This document shows positions 10,678-22,374 of a stretch of DNA of 64,000 nt, one piece after another. Below the pieces are notes generated by a model, which was not told the origin of the DNA, ran no database searches, and saw only the letters and a program-made list of their open reading frames with translations. A program made the position numbers and the translations under genes. The DNA is taken from NCBI GenBank assembly GCA_963921195.1, contig OY992538.1, forward strand, positions 6,534,330-6,598,329, in the 5' to 3' direction. Source of the stretch: Pegoplata infirma (taxonomy: Eukaryota > Arthropoda > Insecta > Diptera > Anthomyiidae). Position 1 is the stretch's first letter, and each line of letters starts with the position of its first letter.

Positions 10678-11462
10678 CACAGAAAAAAATGTGGAGGAAA
10701 CAGACTTGAGTAATCACTTGTTTAAATTTAAAAACAAAAATTGAGTAATTTTTTTAATTGACGCAATTAAAAATTTACTTAAAAATAGGGATGTCGCGAA
10801 TATTCGTCACTATTCGGTATTCGGCATATTCGGCATGTTTTTTGAATATTCGGTTAAATAAATATGTATTCGTTAACAGTTTGCCGAATATTCGGCAAAA
10901 TTTAAATTAGTTAAAAAACACTTTTTATTAACGTTTGACTCTTTTTCGTGGTCATTTCAGTTTGTTTTTTTTACAAAAAAACTTGAGCACTTGATTAAAA
11001 TTCGAATTGTTAAAGGTACCAGAAAAAATAGTGTCAACAACAGCGTTGTTGTCTTTTAGTCTGGTACTTGTTTTTAATATTTTACATATTTTAATATTTT
11101 ACAATATTTAAAATACAGGCGTATGAATAATTAAATTATTCGGCAAACATTCGTATTCGGTTTCAACCGAATAGTAAATATTCGGTAAAATGCCGAATAC
11201 ACTATTCGCGACATCCCTACTTAAAAATATTAAAAAAATTTAAAACTTTTTTAAACTTAAAAAAAAATAAATAGATAAATTTTGAGTAAATCTTTAATTG
11301 TGTCAATTAAAAACTTACTCAATTTTTTTTTTCAAACATTTAATAAATTTTTATTAAAAATTTACTAAATACTATTAAATCGTTTAATGGTGCAAAATTG
11401 AGTAATTTTTTACTCAATAGTATTAAGAATTTACTCAAATATTTTTTTTATTTTTTTCTGTG
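10678..11462. mobile_element. CACAGAAAAAAAT-ended element with CA 2-bp duplication
   Basis: Starts CACAGAAAAAAAT and ends with its complement. CA flanks both ends (10676-10677, 11463-11464). The inside has repeated ttgagtaattttt / aatttactca motifs. It is interrupted by the hAT-like MITE at 10786-11219. The 224-bp palindrome at 55526 has similar ends and also a CA duplication. Confidence 0.55.
10786..11219. mobile_element. hAT-like MITE, TAGGGATGTCGCGAA ends, perfect 8-bp TSD
   Basis: A 434-bp element. TIR TAGGGATGTCGCGAATA at the left and TTCGCGACATCCCTA at the right, flanked by identical CTTAAAAA (10778-10785, 11220-11227). The interior repeats the motif tattcggcaaa in both directions. Nested in 10678-11462. 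Confidence 0.85.
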
Positions 11463-11506
11463 CACAATTCAATAAAAAAATTTTTGCAATCTGAGTTTTT
11501 ACTTAC

Positions 11507-11698
11507 CTACTAAAAATCTTGATATCATTAATTGTATAAACATAGATTCACTATTTTCTGAACTAGCCAGTGCCATTAGACCCCATGACAATAGAGCAAA
11601 GACATTCATTACATAAATGGTATTCTTACGGCCTAATTTATCCAATAACACTCCCGATAGAAGGCCACCAAGAGGAGCAGATAATAAATTAAGAGAAG
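11507..11698 (-). CDS. Sugar porter coding exon 2
   Basis: Encodes roughly residues 93-157. It carries the membrane 2 / loop 2-3 signature of sugar porters: SAPLGGLLSGVLLDKLGRKN, with the D-x-x-GRK loop that is conserved in MFS transporters. Two further hydrophobic stretches follow, ending in MISRFLVG. The acceptor is TTTTTTTATAG/CT and the donor is GTAG/GTAAGT. The frame joins exon 1 by completing GCT (Ala) and exon 3 by completing GGA (Gly). The next intron (11506-3970) is 7.5 kb and holds at least ten TE insertions, whereas the flanking introns are about 60 bp. Confidence 0.92.
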
Positions 11699-11762
11699 CT
11701 ATAAAAAAAATTGGGTATTATCAAAAATGTTTAAATCAATATTAGTCGTTTAAAAAACTTAC

Positions 11763-12039
11763 CAAACCATGTAAACTGCGATAATGTTAAATATACCGCC
11801 TGTGTGGTATCTGTCAGGGGATTTTTTGTAATTGTTGGCAAACCGAGAGCCATACCCGTAGACATAACTCCCAAATTACCGAGTATAACCATAGTGGCCT
11901 GTCGTTTTAAAGCACGATATTGTTCTCCCAACGGTTTAGGTGTATAAGGTCTATCCATACCTCGTATAACACGGGGAGTGTGATCTTTGTGCAAAGCTTG
12001 GAATTCCTCCATTCCATTGTTATCTTTTAATTCGGACAT
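11763..12039 (-). CDS. Sugar porter (Tret1-like MFS transporter), coding exon 1
   Basis: Start of a 514-residue, four-exon sugar transporter read on the minus strand (exons 12039-11763, 11698-11507, 3969-3661, 3601-2835; all junctions phase 1 and GT/AG). This exon encodes residues 1-92: a hydrophilic cytoplasmic N-terminus of about 45 residues, then the first membrane segment (MVILGNLGVMSTGMALG) and the following loop. The donor reads TTTG/GTAAGT. The start is the first ATG after a pyrimidine-rich AG acceptor at 12050-12049, so a further 5' untranslated exon probably lies upstream, beyond 12050. The family moves trehalose or glucose across the plasma membrane by facilitated diffusion (established for Tret1). 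The substrate here is inferred from family only. The intron to exon 2 is 64 bp. Confidence 0.9.
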
Positions 12040-12919
12040 TGTAAAAATCTAGAAAATGAAGACAACAAAGTGTAAGAATAAATATTTTATAATTATAAAG
12101 AAGTGTTACAAAAAAGGATATTTAAAAAAGGGACTAAAATGACCACTAAAATAGGAGATAGAGGGTTAATAAGTTCTAAGAAAACACAACCGCCATCAAA
12201 TTTTACTGAAGAGATTTTACAATCAATATATCTTGTTATCACAAAAACTTAATACAATAAAGCAATTTCAAGGTCAAATTCGGATTAAGCGGGACCTTAA
12301 AATTTTTGATACGCGAACTCTCATGATGTTCTTTTTTTTTTGCCTGGGTTATCCGAACGGAGATTTCCAGCAAAATCTTAATTTTCTTTTTTAGAAAAAT
12401 TATCACAACTCTGGAAATTTGTATCCGATTTTTAACAGGATAATGTTTTTAGGATGGTGTCTAATAAAAGTTGCAGGTTTGAATTACTGTTTTCATTTTC
12501 TTAAAAAAAAAAAAAAAAAAAAAAAAAATCACCAGCTGGTGAATAAAACGTAACATAATAATTTTTAGTCAATACACACAAAAAATATTTTACCAATAAT
12601 TTGGGAGGATATGCGCTTTTAAAGTTTTTTTTACATTAATTATGAAAAATTTTATAACATTTTAACAAGTTTTTGCATGATTTTGGTTAAAGTTTGTAAA
12701 ATTACACAAGGTTAAATACTCGTATGAATATTTTCTAAACTTTAATCAGAAACAAGCAAAAACTTGGTAAAATGATGCTATTTTTTGCAAAATATATGCA
12801 AAAAGCTTTAAAAACGCATATCCGCCCAAGTACTTGGTAAAAATTGTTTGTGTGTATTTTTTTTTCATCAATATTTTTTTTCATCAATATTTTTTTTTTC
12901 ATAATTTTTTTCATCATTT

Positions 12920-13448
12920 GCTGTGTTTTTCAATAAGTGGATTTATTTTCTGATTAATCTTATTTTGTTAAATAAAAATATTTTACCATACCAAAACAAA
13001 TTTGGAATTTTTTTCCGCAATTATAAATCTACGATTTATAATTGCGATTTATAATCCAAAAAAATAATAAAAATATTTGGAAAATAAAAAAAGTTGTAAA
13101 TAAATCAAAATTAATCTAAAATGGACTTATTTAATCTTAAAATTAGGATGGATTAATTTGATTTGTTTATAACTTTTTTCAATTCCAGATTTTTTATTAT
13201 CGTAGATTACGGAAAATAATAGCCCTGTTTTTTGCAGACCGGATTAAGATTAGGATTAACTCTATTTAGTTAAAAAATGGGTCAAATCAAGTCCAGAAAT
13301 TTTTTTTATATTTTTTTTTATTTTATATCTAAATCCGGTCTGCAAAAACAGGGCTAATATTCCAAACTTGTTTTGGCATGTTAAAATATTTATTTAAAAC
13401 TAAATAAGATTAATCCGAAAATAAATCCACTTATTTAAAAAACACAGC
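12920..13448. mobile_element. Palindromic MITE, GCTGTGTTTTT ends, inside the minisatellite
   Basis: TIRs start GCTGTGTTTTTCAATAAGTG and match inverted at 13405-13448, continuing through ttaatcttattt and ccaaaacaa. It is split by the 133-bp MITE at 13222. Confidence 0.6.
13222..13354. mobile_element. Deleted copy of the CCTGTTTTTTGCAG MITE, TA duplication
   Basis: GCCCTGTTTTTTGCAGACCG at the left and its complement at the right, with TA on both sides (13220-13221, 13355-13356). It shares the interior gggtcaaatcaagtccag with 5811-6191 but lacks the second half. Confidence 0.75.
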
Positions 13449-14424
13449 AATTTTTTTTTTTTATTCATCAATATTTTTTTTATCAATATTTTTTTTTACA
13501 TCAATATTTTTTTCATCAATATTTTTTTTCATCAATATTTTTTTCTTTCATAAATTTTGTTTCTCTTTCATCATTATTGTTTTTTTCATACATTTTTTTA
13601 GGCTGGTGTCTAATTTTGTAAAAGTTGCAGGACGCCACCTCAGTTTGATTATATATAGAATTACTGTTTTCGATTTCTTAAAATCAAAAATTTTAGTAAC
13701 TTGGGTTTGTAACTTGGATAATAATTCACCTCGTAGTGAATGAATAAAAAAATATTCACCAGCTGGTGAATAAAACTTAACATATCATATTTTTTATCAA
13801 TATTTTCTTTAGTCAATAACTTTTTTCATCAATATTTTTATTCCTCAATATTTTTTTTATCAATATTTTTTTCATCAATATTTTTTTCCTCAATATGTTT
13901 TTTCCTCAATATTTTTTTTCATCAATATTTTTTTTTTCATCAATATTTTGGAAAATAATTAACCTCGTGGTGAATGAATAAAAAAAAATATTCACTAGCT
14001 GGTGAATAAAACGTAACGTAAATATTTTTTATAATTTTTTTTTTTTTTCATCCATATTTTTTCCTCAATATTTTTTTTCATCAATATTTTTTTTTTTCAT
14101 CTCAATTTTTTTTTTCATCAATATTTTTGTTTTCAGCAACATTTTTTTCGTCAATATTTTTTTCATCAATATTTTTTTTTATCAAATTTTTTGTTTTTAT
14201 CTTTTTTTTCCATCAGTATTTTTATTTCATCAATATTTTTTTTTCATCAATATTTTTTTTTTCATCAATATTTTTTTATTTTCATCAAAAATTTTCTTAT
14301 CAACATTTTTTTCATTAAATATTTTTTTTATCAATAAAACGTTTTTATTAAAAACTTTTTTATCAAAAACTTTTTTTATCGACAAACAGAGAGGTGGATA
14401 TCACTAGAATGTCTTAGAAACCTT

Positions 14425-14520
14425 TAAGGATCAATAATATATAAACATAATGGGGTCCTCGACCGATATTTCAATGCGTTTAGCGTGGAATGACAAATAA
14501 ATATACTGTTATTTTTTTCT
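14425..14520 (-). repeat. DINE-like 5' fragment
   Basis: Minus-strand remnant: ggatcaataatatataaaca, ggggtcctcgaccgatattt, and gaatgacaaa occur in the same order as in the copy at 62120-62945. Confidence 0.45.
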
Positions 14521-14714
14521 AGAAAGACTGTTCAAAAATTGAAAATCGGTTAAAAAGTTTTTGAGCTACACGTGGTTTAGTAAGAAAATTCAAAAAAACG
14601 TTTTTCAACAATAACTTTAAAATTTGAGTTTGTCTAGCAAGTTTGATGGACATTTAAGTGATCTTTTCGACGGGATCTACAACCTTCACTAGCTCATTTG
14701 AAAAGTATATTCGA

Positions 14715-14734
14715 TATTTTTTTGTAGCGCAGTG
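14715..14734. other. Possible solo end of a CACTG-type element
   Basis: tttttttgtagcgcagtg resembles the right end of the 28232-31050 element (tttttggtgtagcacagtg). No matching left end was found nearby. Confidence 0.25.
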
Positions 14735-14959
14735 TAATTATTAATGTGTATATTTCTTACATTTTATTTATTTTTGCACATATGAATGAATATCACAGCA
14801 ACAATTAAGTATTGTATATTTAATTATACATATTTTTTTAATTTTTCCCCTAATCTCAACCGTTTTCGTTAAAACTTCACACGCAACTGAAACATTTAAA
14901 ATAAACGATCGACGCAAACAGCTAAAGCTCTTCCTTTCTATTATATTTTTAGTTAACAG

Positions 14960-15110
14960 CAGTGATGCCAACTTTTTACAGGCAAAACGCGCGAAACAGT
15001 GACTCAAAAATCGCTAAAAAGTGATAAATTTTAATAAAGTAAAAAAACGCCAAAAAGCGCTAAATAAATATATTTAATTTCATGGTTTAAGGCCGCTGTT
15101 CCAAAAAAAG
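14960..15110. repeat. hAT-like end, CAGTGATGCCAACTTTTT, unpaired
   Basis: Left terminus of the CAGYGATGCCAAC family (compare 17640-18450), followed by family-like gctaaaaagtg motifs. No partner right end with a matching 8-bp duplication, so probably truncated by later insertions. Confidence 0.5.
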
Positions 15111-15360
15111 TAATTCACATAAAAAAAGTGAAAATGAAAATTTCCGAATTTTTTTGGTGTTCTACATTTCACATCCAAATTTCGTTTTCGTTTTGTTTTA
15201 CATAAATAAAATTTGGTGAAAGTAAAACGAATGCACTTTTTTTCTTATAGTTTTTTAAATTTAAATTATTCGATTTCAACTTCGAATGAAAACGTGATCA
15301 ACAAAACACTAAACTTGATTTAATGTGATTCGGAAATTTTCATGTGAATTGAAAAGTTGT
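15111..15360. repeat. Short inverted-repeat unit
   Basis: attcacat ... gaaaatttccgaat at the left recurs inverted at 15327-15352 (gattcggaaattttcatgtg). A MITE of about 250 bp is plausible, but its boundaries are not sharp. Confidence 0.4.
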
Positions 15361-15629
15361 GAAAGACAGAACAGAGGCCTAAAAATATAAATTTTTATAA
15401 AATCAACAGGCCTCTTCACAGAATAAGTACATGTAAAATAAGGATCTAAGACTGTTACTAGGCCAGTGATGCCAACTTTTTGGAAAACACTAAAAAGCAC
15501 TTAATTTTAATAAAGTAAAAAGCGCTAAATACAAATTTTGAATTAAATTAAATATAATTTTTTAATCACCGAAAAAGTCTTGAACATTTCTAAATATTAT
15601 TTTAATAATGTGTTTTTTATCATGGTTCA

Positions 15630-15722
15630 ATAATATATATACTTTTTGGGATCCCCGACCGATATTTCGACGAGTTACACACGGCGCGTTACCCACCATA
15701 CTATGGTTGGTGGGTATAAAAA
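15630..15722 (-). repeat. DINE-like 5' fragment
   Basis: Minus-strand remnant with tatatatactttttgggatc, ccgaccgatatttcga, and the terminal hairpin taccc-accatactatggttggt-gggta. Confidence 0.55.
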
Positions 15723-16428
15723 GGCTTAGTGCTTTTTTAGCTTATAGGCCATTTACATATGCCTCGAAATCCAAAAAAAATGGGATTTCAATGAAAATCC
15801 AAGTAAATCCAATTACTTTTTTGGATTTCAAATGTCAAATCCCATACAAAAAAAAAACTTGGATTTTGGGAAAATCGTAAAATCGCAATTTAAAATCCAA
15901 AAAATTTCTACTACTTAATTGTACAACTATGGGTTTTCCCAAAATAATCATCCCTAATGCTTTTTTTACAACGCTGCACACGATTTTTAATCAGCTGTTG
16001 TTGTTTTTTATAAAGTAAAAAAACAATTAAAATTTATTTTTTTAAAACTATTAAAAGATTAATAAAAACAATGTTTAACAATGTTTCATTTAAAATTTAC
16101 CATTGCAAATGGTAAACGCACAATTTAGTTGACCAATTTGGTCTTCCTAACAAAGAAAAACACTCAATGGTGGCGGCCCCAAACTTGGCAAAAATGTTAA
16201 TTTTCTTGCATTTAAAGAAGCAGCTCTACATAAAAACACATTTTTTGATATTGTGGTCCCAACATATACTAGTGGGATTGAAACTATTGGCTCCGGCAAA
16301 GAAAAATCATTGTTTTTAGAAATATTTATAAAATTGGGTAATTTTCCAACTAACAACCCTGTACACAAATCAAAAGAAAATACAGAGTTAGTACAAACAA
16401 AATCCCGCTAAATGTCAAAAAAGCATAT

Positions 16429-16784
16429 CCCTAGTAAAAAAGTTTTGATATAATAATATATAATTTGATACAATCATATTAAATTATATATGAGTTTTTA
16501 TATGTTCAGATCTAATTATATGAAAGATTTGATATGGCTCCATTTTCTTATCTGAGGTTATACATAAATATATATGACTTCATATAATTATATAAATCTA
16601 CATTTATTTATATAAAATAAGATCAACTGGATTTATTTGGATGTGACCAAAATTCGGATCTAATTGTATCAGTTTTTATATTTGTGTATCTAAAATAATA
16701 CAATTAGATAATTATTTGATACAACTTGATACAGCCAATTTTGAGATCAAATTAGAACTTAAAAAGTTTTTTTTTTTACTCGGG
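16429..16784. mobile_element. CCC[T/G]AGTAAAAA-ended element with AT 2-bp duplication
   Basis: Starts CCCTAGTAAAAAAGTTTT and ends with the complement of CCCGAGTAAAAA. AT stands on both sides. The interior is made of gatataa/ttatatc and catataat motifs related to 43905-44126 and 46435-46640. Confidence 0.55.
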
Positions 16785-17034
16785 ATGTAAACGGTATAGA
16801 TTTTAATTGGATTTGAAATCCAAATTTATGTGGATTTCGGGTTATATGTAAATAGCATATTAAAATATTACTTTTAGTGTGTTTTTCAATTTTAAAGTGT
16901 TTTTTGCTCTTAAAAAAATTGGCATCACTGATTACGAATACAAAAATGTATACGAAGTTAAAATAACAAAATGCTATAAACCGACGAAAAAATCCACCAT
17001 CAATCTCAGAGATACATTTTTTAGTAGTTTCAAG

Positions 17035-17560
17035 TAGAGTTGGGAACGTGAGTGATTTTTGACTCACACACACTCACGACAGGAATTTTTGAATCACTCA
17101 CACTCACTCACGAGCATATTTTTTCTACTCACACCCACTCACAAACACGTGAGTAAATTTAATACAACTCACTCTCACGTGCACTCACGCAAGCTTCACT
17201 CACGAAATTCTAATTTATACAAAAAAAAAAATCGAAAACTAAAATTTCAAAAATCTTTCAAAATTTTCAGCAAAATTTAAATTTCAGCGAAGTTTTTAAT
17301 TGTTTTTGGTTTTTTTCGTGACGAAATCTTAAGTTAGGATAATTTAAAAAAAAAAGGAAATTTGATGGGAAAATAAATCACGCAAACTCACGCAAAAAAA
17401 TCGACTCACGCACACTCACTCACGCAAAGATATTACTCACGCACACTCGCTCACGCAACTTTTTTTTCACTCACACTCACGTGAGTAAAATTGAATACAG
17501 TCACACTCACGCAAGATCAAGCGTGAATCACGCTCTAATCTGCTCATCTGCCCATCTCTA
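17035..17560. mobile_element. hAT-like MITE filled with CACTCACG minisatellite
   Basis: Ends TAGAGTTGGGAAC and GCCCATCTCTA. The flanks GTTTCAAG (17027-17034) and GTTTCAAC (17561-17568) form an 8-bp TSD with one change. The inside consists of irregular ACTCAC(G) repeats around a central AT-rich block. A second copy is at 29788-30242, so the repeat tract is part of the element. Confidence 0.75.
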
Positions 17561-17639
17561 GTTTCAACGACTCACACAACTCAGCTCTCTTCTACTAAAA
17601 ACGCTCTAATACGACTAAAAAATTATGTTATCATGTTAT

Positions 17640-18450
17640 CAGCGATGCCAACTATTTTAAACCAAAAAGCGTCGGCTGAGCAGTTAAAAAGGGCTAAAAA
17701 GGGCTAAACTCAAAAATTTATCAGTTTTTGTGTTTTTCAGCAAATTTTTTTTTTTAATTTGTGTTTTTAAGAGATCGATTTTACGTTCTAATGCAAAAAT
17801 GGGCTTATTAAAGAAAATGTATTGAAATATTTGACTCAAAAATGTAGAATTTAAAAGAAATCGCTAAGATTTGCGTTTTCCAACAATATTAAATTTTTTC
17901 TTCGGGCAATAAAAGTGCTCTTATATAATAATTGGACTATTCGTAGTATTGGTTTCAATTAATTTTTGCAGAAATACTTAAATAATGTATTCGATTGACA
18001 TCCAATTTTTATTTTTAAAAAAATTCATGACACTTAATGTTCTCTCCACTTCTGCATTTGAATAAGGATTTCCAATTTAATCAGAACAATCGATGACAAC
18101 TTCAAAATCGGATTTTCAACCTTAAAAATTTTGAAACAGTGTATTTCTATCAAAAATTAATCTGTTTTATGTATCTAAGATTTTCCAAGTCTTTGATTCC
18201 CTTTTCATGGTTTATAATTTCATGTATAAAAGATATGCAACCTTATTTTAGAAAACATTGTGGCAAAATATTAACAAATGACTCCAAAAATTAACAAATG
18301 GTTAAAAAGGGGCTAAAAGGGCTAAAAAATATAACAAAAAGAGCCATGTTAGCCCCTAAAAAAATAAAAGGGCTAAAAAAAAAAAATACGCGTTGAGATC
18401 AATCAAAAAGGGCTGAATATAGCCCCAAAAGGGCTAAGTTGGCATCACTG
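17640..18450. mobile_element. hAT-like element, CAGYGATGCCAAC ends, perfect 8-bp TSD
   Basis: An 811-bp element from CAGCGATGCCAACT to AAGTTGGCATCACTG, flanked by identical CATGTTAT (17632-17639, 18451-18458). Both ends carry aaaagggctaaa repeats. No transposase frame remains. Solo ends of the same family lie at 14960, 15464, and 16930. Confidence 0.85.
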
Positions 18451-18913
18451 CATGTTATCATCATGTGAGGAATATGTTAAAAGAATTATGGTGTTTTCTT
18501 ATCCAAAAAAAAAATTGCCTTCTTAGGGTGTACATTAGGGTGGCTCGTTTTTGGAATTTTCTCTCTGATCCAATTCAAAAGTGTCGTTCCCCTAAGGGTA
18601 CACTCAAAAAAAAAACTTGTAAAACGCCTGGTAACAAAAATTCTGGTACTTTGCTCAAACGAGAACTACAGTTTTATTGGTAATTTTGCAAATTTATTTT
18701 CGTAATTGTATTCTACCATTTTTAAATGTCATTTTACCAAAAAAAAAACTGTAATTTTACAACAAAGTTTTTATAACGAGGATTAATTTACAAAAAAAAA
18801 AAACTGTTATTTTACAAAAATTATGTTATTACGAGAATTTATGTTGTTTAACACAAAAAACATATTTTTTTGGAATTTTTTTAGTTTTTTTTTTTAAAAT
18901 GTCCCGGACAATT

Positions 18914-20109
18914 TTTTTATACCCTCCACTCTAGTGATAGAGGGTATATATAAGTTTGTCATTCCATTTGTAACACATCGAAATATTGGTCTAGGACCCC
19001 ATAAAGTATATATATTCATGATCCTTGATCGATTTTAAGTCGATCTAGCGATGTCCGTCCGTCCGTCCGTCCGTCCGTCCGTCCGTCCGTCCGTCCGTCT
19101 GTCTGTCTGTCCGTTGAAAACACGCTAACTTTTGAAAGACTTAACGGAGGCTCCTGAAGTTTGACATATATGTTCTTCATTTACCGGGTCAGGTTGGTAT
19201 TGCAATCCAGCGAAATCGGTCCAGTGGTTCAAAAGTTATGAGCAAAATAGTAAATTTCGGGAAGGGTATTTTTCGAATTTACAAGATTAAAACCACTATA
19301 ACTTTCGAAAGACAATTCTGAGGGGACTGAAACTTAGCATATATATTTGTTGTTTCCCAAGGCTGTTTGGTTTTGAATTTCAGCAAAATCGGTTCAGTGG
19401 TTCAAAAGTTATAAGAAATGCACTGAATTTCAGATTTGTTTCACCTTAAACTGTTGAAAACTCGTTAAACAAGTTTTAATAGCATGGTGAAATACCAGTT
19501 TTGTAAAACTTGTTGTTGTTTGTTTTCTTGTCGTGGGGTGCAGTTAGTTTAGTTGTTAGACAAGTAAATATTTGTTATTGTTTTGTTATTGTTAGTGTAA
19601 CTGTATGTAACGGGAAAAAATCAAATAAAGTATGTGTATGATTGAATGTTAATTTGTTTTTGGTTTTTAAAGAAAAGGATGGTGATATAAAAAGAGGAAA
19701 ATATGTGAAATAGTTTTTTTTGTATTACATATATGTAGGTATAAAACAACAAAAATATTTGACAAAGTAATTTGTTACTCAAAGAATTTGTACACTAAAA
19801 AAAATTTACACTCAAAAAAAAAATTTACACCCAAAAAAAAAATGTTACACTCAAAAAAAAAAATTTACACATTATTATTTTTTTGAATGAAATGGCAGAC
19901 TCAAAAAAATGTTGACAGTCAAAAAAATTGTACACTCAAAAAAATTTGATTGATTAAAAGAAAGTTTGACTCAAAATAATATACATATTTCTAACAAAAA
20001 ATTTGTAATTCAATTTTTTTAATTTTTTTTTAGAAAATTACTATCAGATAACATTGTGGAGGGTATTCATAGATTCGACCAAGTCGAATTAAATTTTTCT
20101 ACTTGTTTT
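18914..20109 (+). mobile_element. DINE-1/Helentron-like element, nearly complete
   Basis: Starts with a T-run and accctccactctagtgatag (a small hairpin with agggtata), then cattccatttgtaacacatc, ctaggaccccataaagtata, and tcgatctagcgatgtccgtc, then two 170-bp modules containing gaaatcggtccagtggttca, and ends gggtattcatagattcgacc ... ctacttgtttt. The layout recalls DINE-1/INE-1 (from memory). No helicase is coded. It is the best-preserved plus-strand copy here. Confidence 0.65.
19052..19114 (+). repeat. (GTCC)n / (GTCT)n microsatellite inside the DINE-like copy
   Basis: About 15 tetranucleotide units, far longer than in the copies at 4997 or 44268, so it has expanded in place. Confidence 0.9.
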
Positions 20110-20817
20110 ATTATTAAAAAGATTTTAAAAAAAAGTTGGCAAAATTTGAAAAATTTTTTAAGAGGATTCTAGTTGATTTACAAAAAAAAAACAGTTATTT
20201 TACAAAAATGATTTTATTACGAGGATTTATGTTTAACAAAAAAAAATTTTGTAAATTTACCATTTTGGTTTGTAAATTTACCATTTTTTTTTTTAAACAT
20301 ATTTACCATTTTTTTTTTATTTTTCCGGTTTTAAAATAATATTTTTACCAATAAAATTGGTTATTTTACCAATTTTTGGCACATTCAAATTACGAGGAAA
20401 TCCTCGTAATTTTACGAGAATTTTACCTACCTCCTATTTTACGAAAATAGCCTCGTAAAATCACGAGATTTTTTGATAACTTTACAAGGTTTTTTTTTAG
20501 TGTATCTCACATGCAAAATATCATTCCGATCGGAGTGGCTCATGTGGGACAGAAGCCCACTTTGAGCCTCAAAATTGGAATTTTTGCAAAAAAAGAATAC
20601 AATTTCCATTAACAAGACAAACCGACATTTAAAATCCTACTGATGATAACACTAACTGGAGTGTTTGAAAGCGGTATGGAAATACAAGAAATGTCTATAA
20701 TTTTTAGAAATTCAATTTTTCTTCTGCATTTTTTCAACTTAAACCCTTAGAAGGTTAGCGGATTTAAAAAAAAATTGTTCAAACACCCAAAAAATGGTGA
20801 ATTTCTACACCTTTTCC

Positions 20818-22374
20818 AATTGAAATTCAGAAAAGATCAATTGTAATTCAGAAATCTCAATTGAAATTCAGAAAAGCACAATTGAAATTCAGAAATCGTA
20901 ATTGAAATTCAGAAAAGCCCAATTGAAATTCAGAAATCACAATTGAAATTCAGAAAAGCCCAATTGAAATTCAGAAATCACAATTGAAATTCAGAAAAGC
21001 CCAATTGAAATTCAGAAATCACAATTGAAATTCAGAAAAGCACAATTGAAATTCAGAAAAGATCAATTGAAATTCAGAAAAGCCCAATTGAAATTCAGAA
21101 AAGCACAATTGAAATTCAGAAAAGCCCAATTGAAATTCAGAAAAGCACAATTGAAATTCAGAAAAGCACAATTGAAATTCAGAAATCGTAATTGAAATTC
21201 AGAAAAGCCCAATTGAAATTCAGAAAAGCACAATTGAAATTCAGAAAAGCCCAATTGAAATTCAGAAAAGCACAATTGAAATTCAGAAATGCCCAATTGA
21301 AATTCAGAAAAGCATAATTGAAATTCAGAAATCGTAATTGAAATTCAGAAATCGTAATTGAAATTCAGAAAAGCCCAATTGAAATTCAGAAAATCACAAT
21401 TGAAATTCAGAAAATCACAATTGAAATTCAGAAAAGCCCAATTGAAATTCAGAAAAGCACAATTGAAATTCAGAAAAGCACAATTGAAATTCAGAAAATC
21501 ACAATTGAAATTCAGAAAATCACAATTGAAATTCAGAAAAGCACAATTGAAATTCAGAAAATCACAATTGAAATTCAGAATAGCCCAATTGAAATTCAGA
21601 AAATCACAATTGAAATTCAGAAAAGCCCAATTGAAATTCAGAAAACCACAATTGAAATTCAGAAAAGCCCAATTGAAATTCAGAAATCGTAATTGAAATT
21701 CAGAAAAGCCCAATTGAAATTCAGAAAAGCACAATTGAAATTCAGAAAAGCACAATTGAAATTCAGAAAAGCCCAATTGAAATTCAGAAAAGACCAATTG
21801 AAATTCAGAAATCGTAATTGAAATTCAGAAAAGCCCAATTGAAATTCAGAAAATCACAATTGAAATTCAGAAAATCACAATTGAAATTCAGAAAAGCCCA
21901 ATTGAAATTCAGAAAAGCACAATTGAAATTCAGAAAAGCACAATTGAAATTCAGAAAATCACAATTGAAATTCAGAAAATCACAATTGAAATTCAGAAAA
22001 GCCCAATTGAAATTCAGAAATCGTAATTGAAATTCAGAAAAGCACAATTGAAATTCAGAAAATCACAATTGAAATTCAGAATAGCCCAATTGAAATTCAG
22101 AAAAGCACAATTGAAATTCAGAAAAGCCCAATTGAAATTCAGAAAATCACAATTGAAATTCAGAAAAGCCCCATTGAAATTCAGAAATCGTAATTGAAAT
22201 TCAGAAAAGCCCAATTGAAATTCAGAAAAGCACAATTGAAATTCAGAAAAGCACAATTGAAATTCAGAAAAGCCCAATTGAAATTCAGAAAAGACCAATT
22301 GAAATTCAGAAAATCACAATTGAAATTCAGAAAAGCCCAATTGAAATTCAGAAATCACAATTGAAATTCAGAAA
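20818..22374 (+). repeat. 21-bp minisatellite, left terminal array
   Basis: About 74 units of AATTGAAATTCAGAAAAGCCC and its variants (AGCAC, ATCAC, ATCGT, AGATC in the last positions; some units 20 bp). Because 21 is a multiple of 3, frames stay open on both strands (KFRKAQL / LNFNCAF heptads). These are artefacts of the repeat, not proteins. Confidence 0.95.

Larger units (their letters stand above)
12490..14400. repeat. Minisatellite region: TTTTTTTCATCAATA tracts with CAGCTGGTGAATAAAACG modules
   Basis: Four blocks (about 12850-12915, 13450-13560, 13785-13960, 14040-14380) consist of (T)5-9 CATCAATA units of 14-18 bp. Three copies of a second module, ttcaccagctggtgaataaa followed by acgtaac or similar, stand at 12530, 13757, and 13990, so there is a higher-order arrangement. 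It lies upstream of the sugar porter start. No gene is seen. Confidence 0.65.
15464..16930. mobile_element. Composite hAT-like element, CAGTGATGCC ... GGCATCACTG
   Basis: Family ends at both sides, but the flanking octamers (TACTAGGC and ATTACGAA) do not match, so the two ends may come from different copies. Inside are a DINE-like fragment (15630-15722), a second inverted pair (catttacatatgcctcgaaa at 15747 with its mirror near 16840), and the 356-bp element at 16429. Confidence 0.45.
18601..20502. mobile_element. TA-flanked CACT-ended element with nested DINE-like copy
   Basis: Starts CACTCAAAAAAAAAACTTGT and ends (a)ccttgtaaa...ctaaaaaaaaa in mirror, with TA on both sides (18599-18600, 20503-20504). 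The host repeat on both sides is contiguous in the copy at 1-203, which confirms the boundaries. The element is rich in ttttacaaaaa / gtaaaatnacgag motifs. The DINE-like copy at 18914-20109 splits it, leaving about 700 bp of original element. Confidence 0.75.
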
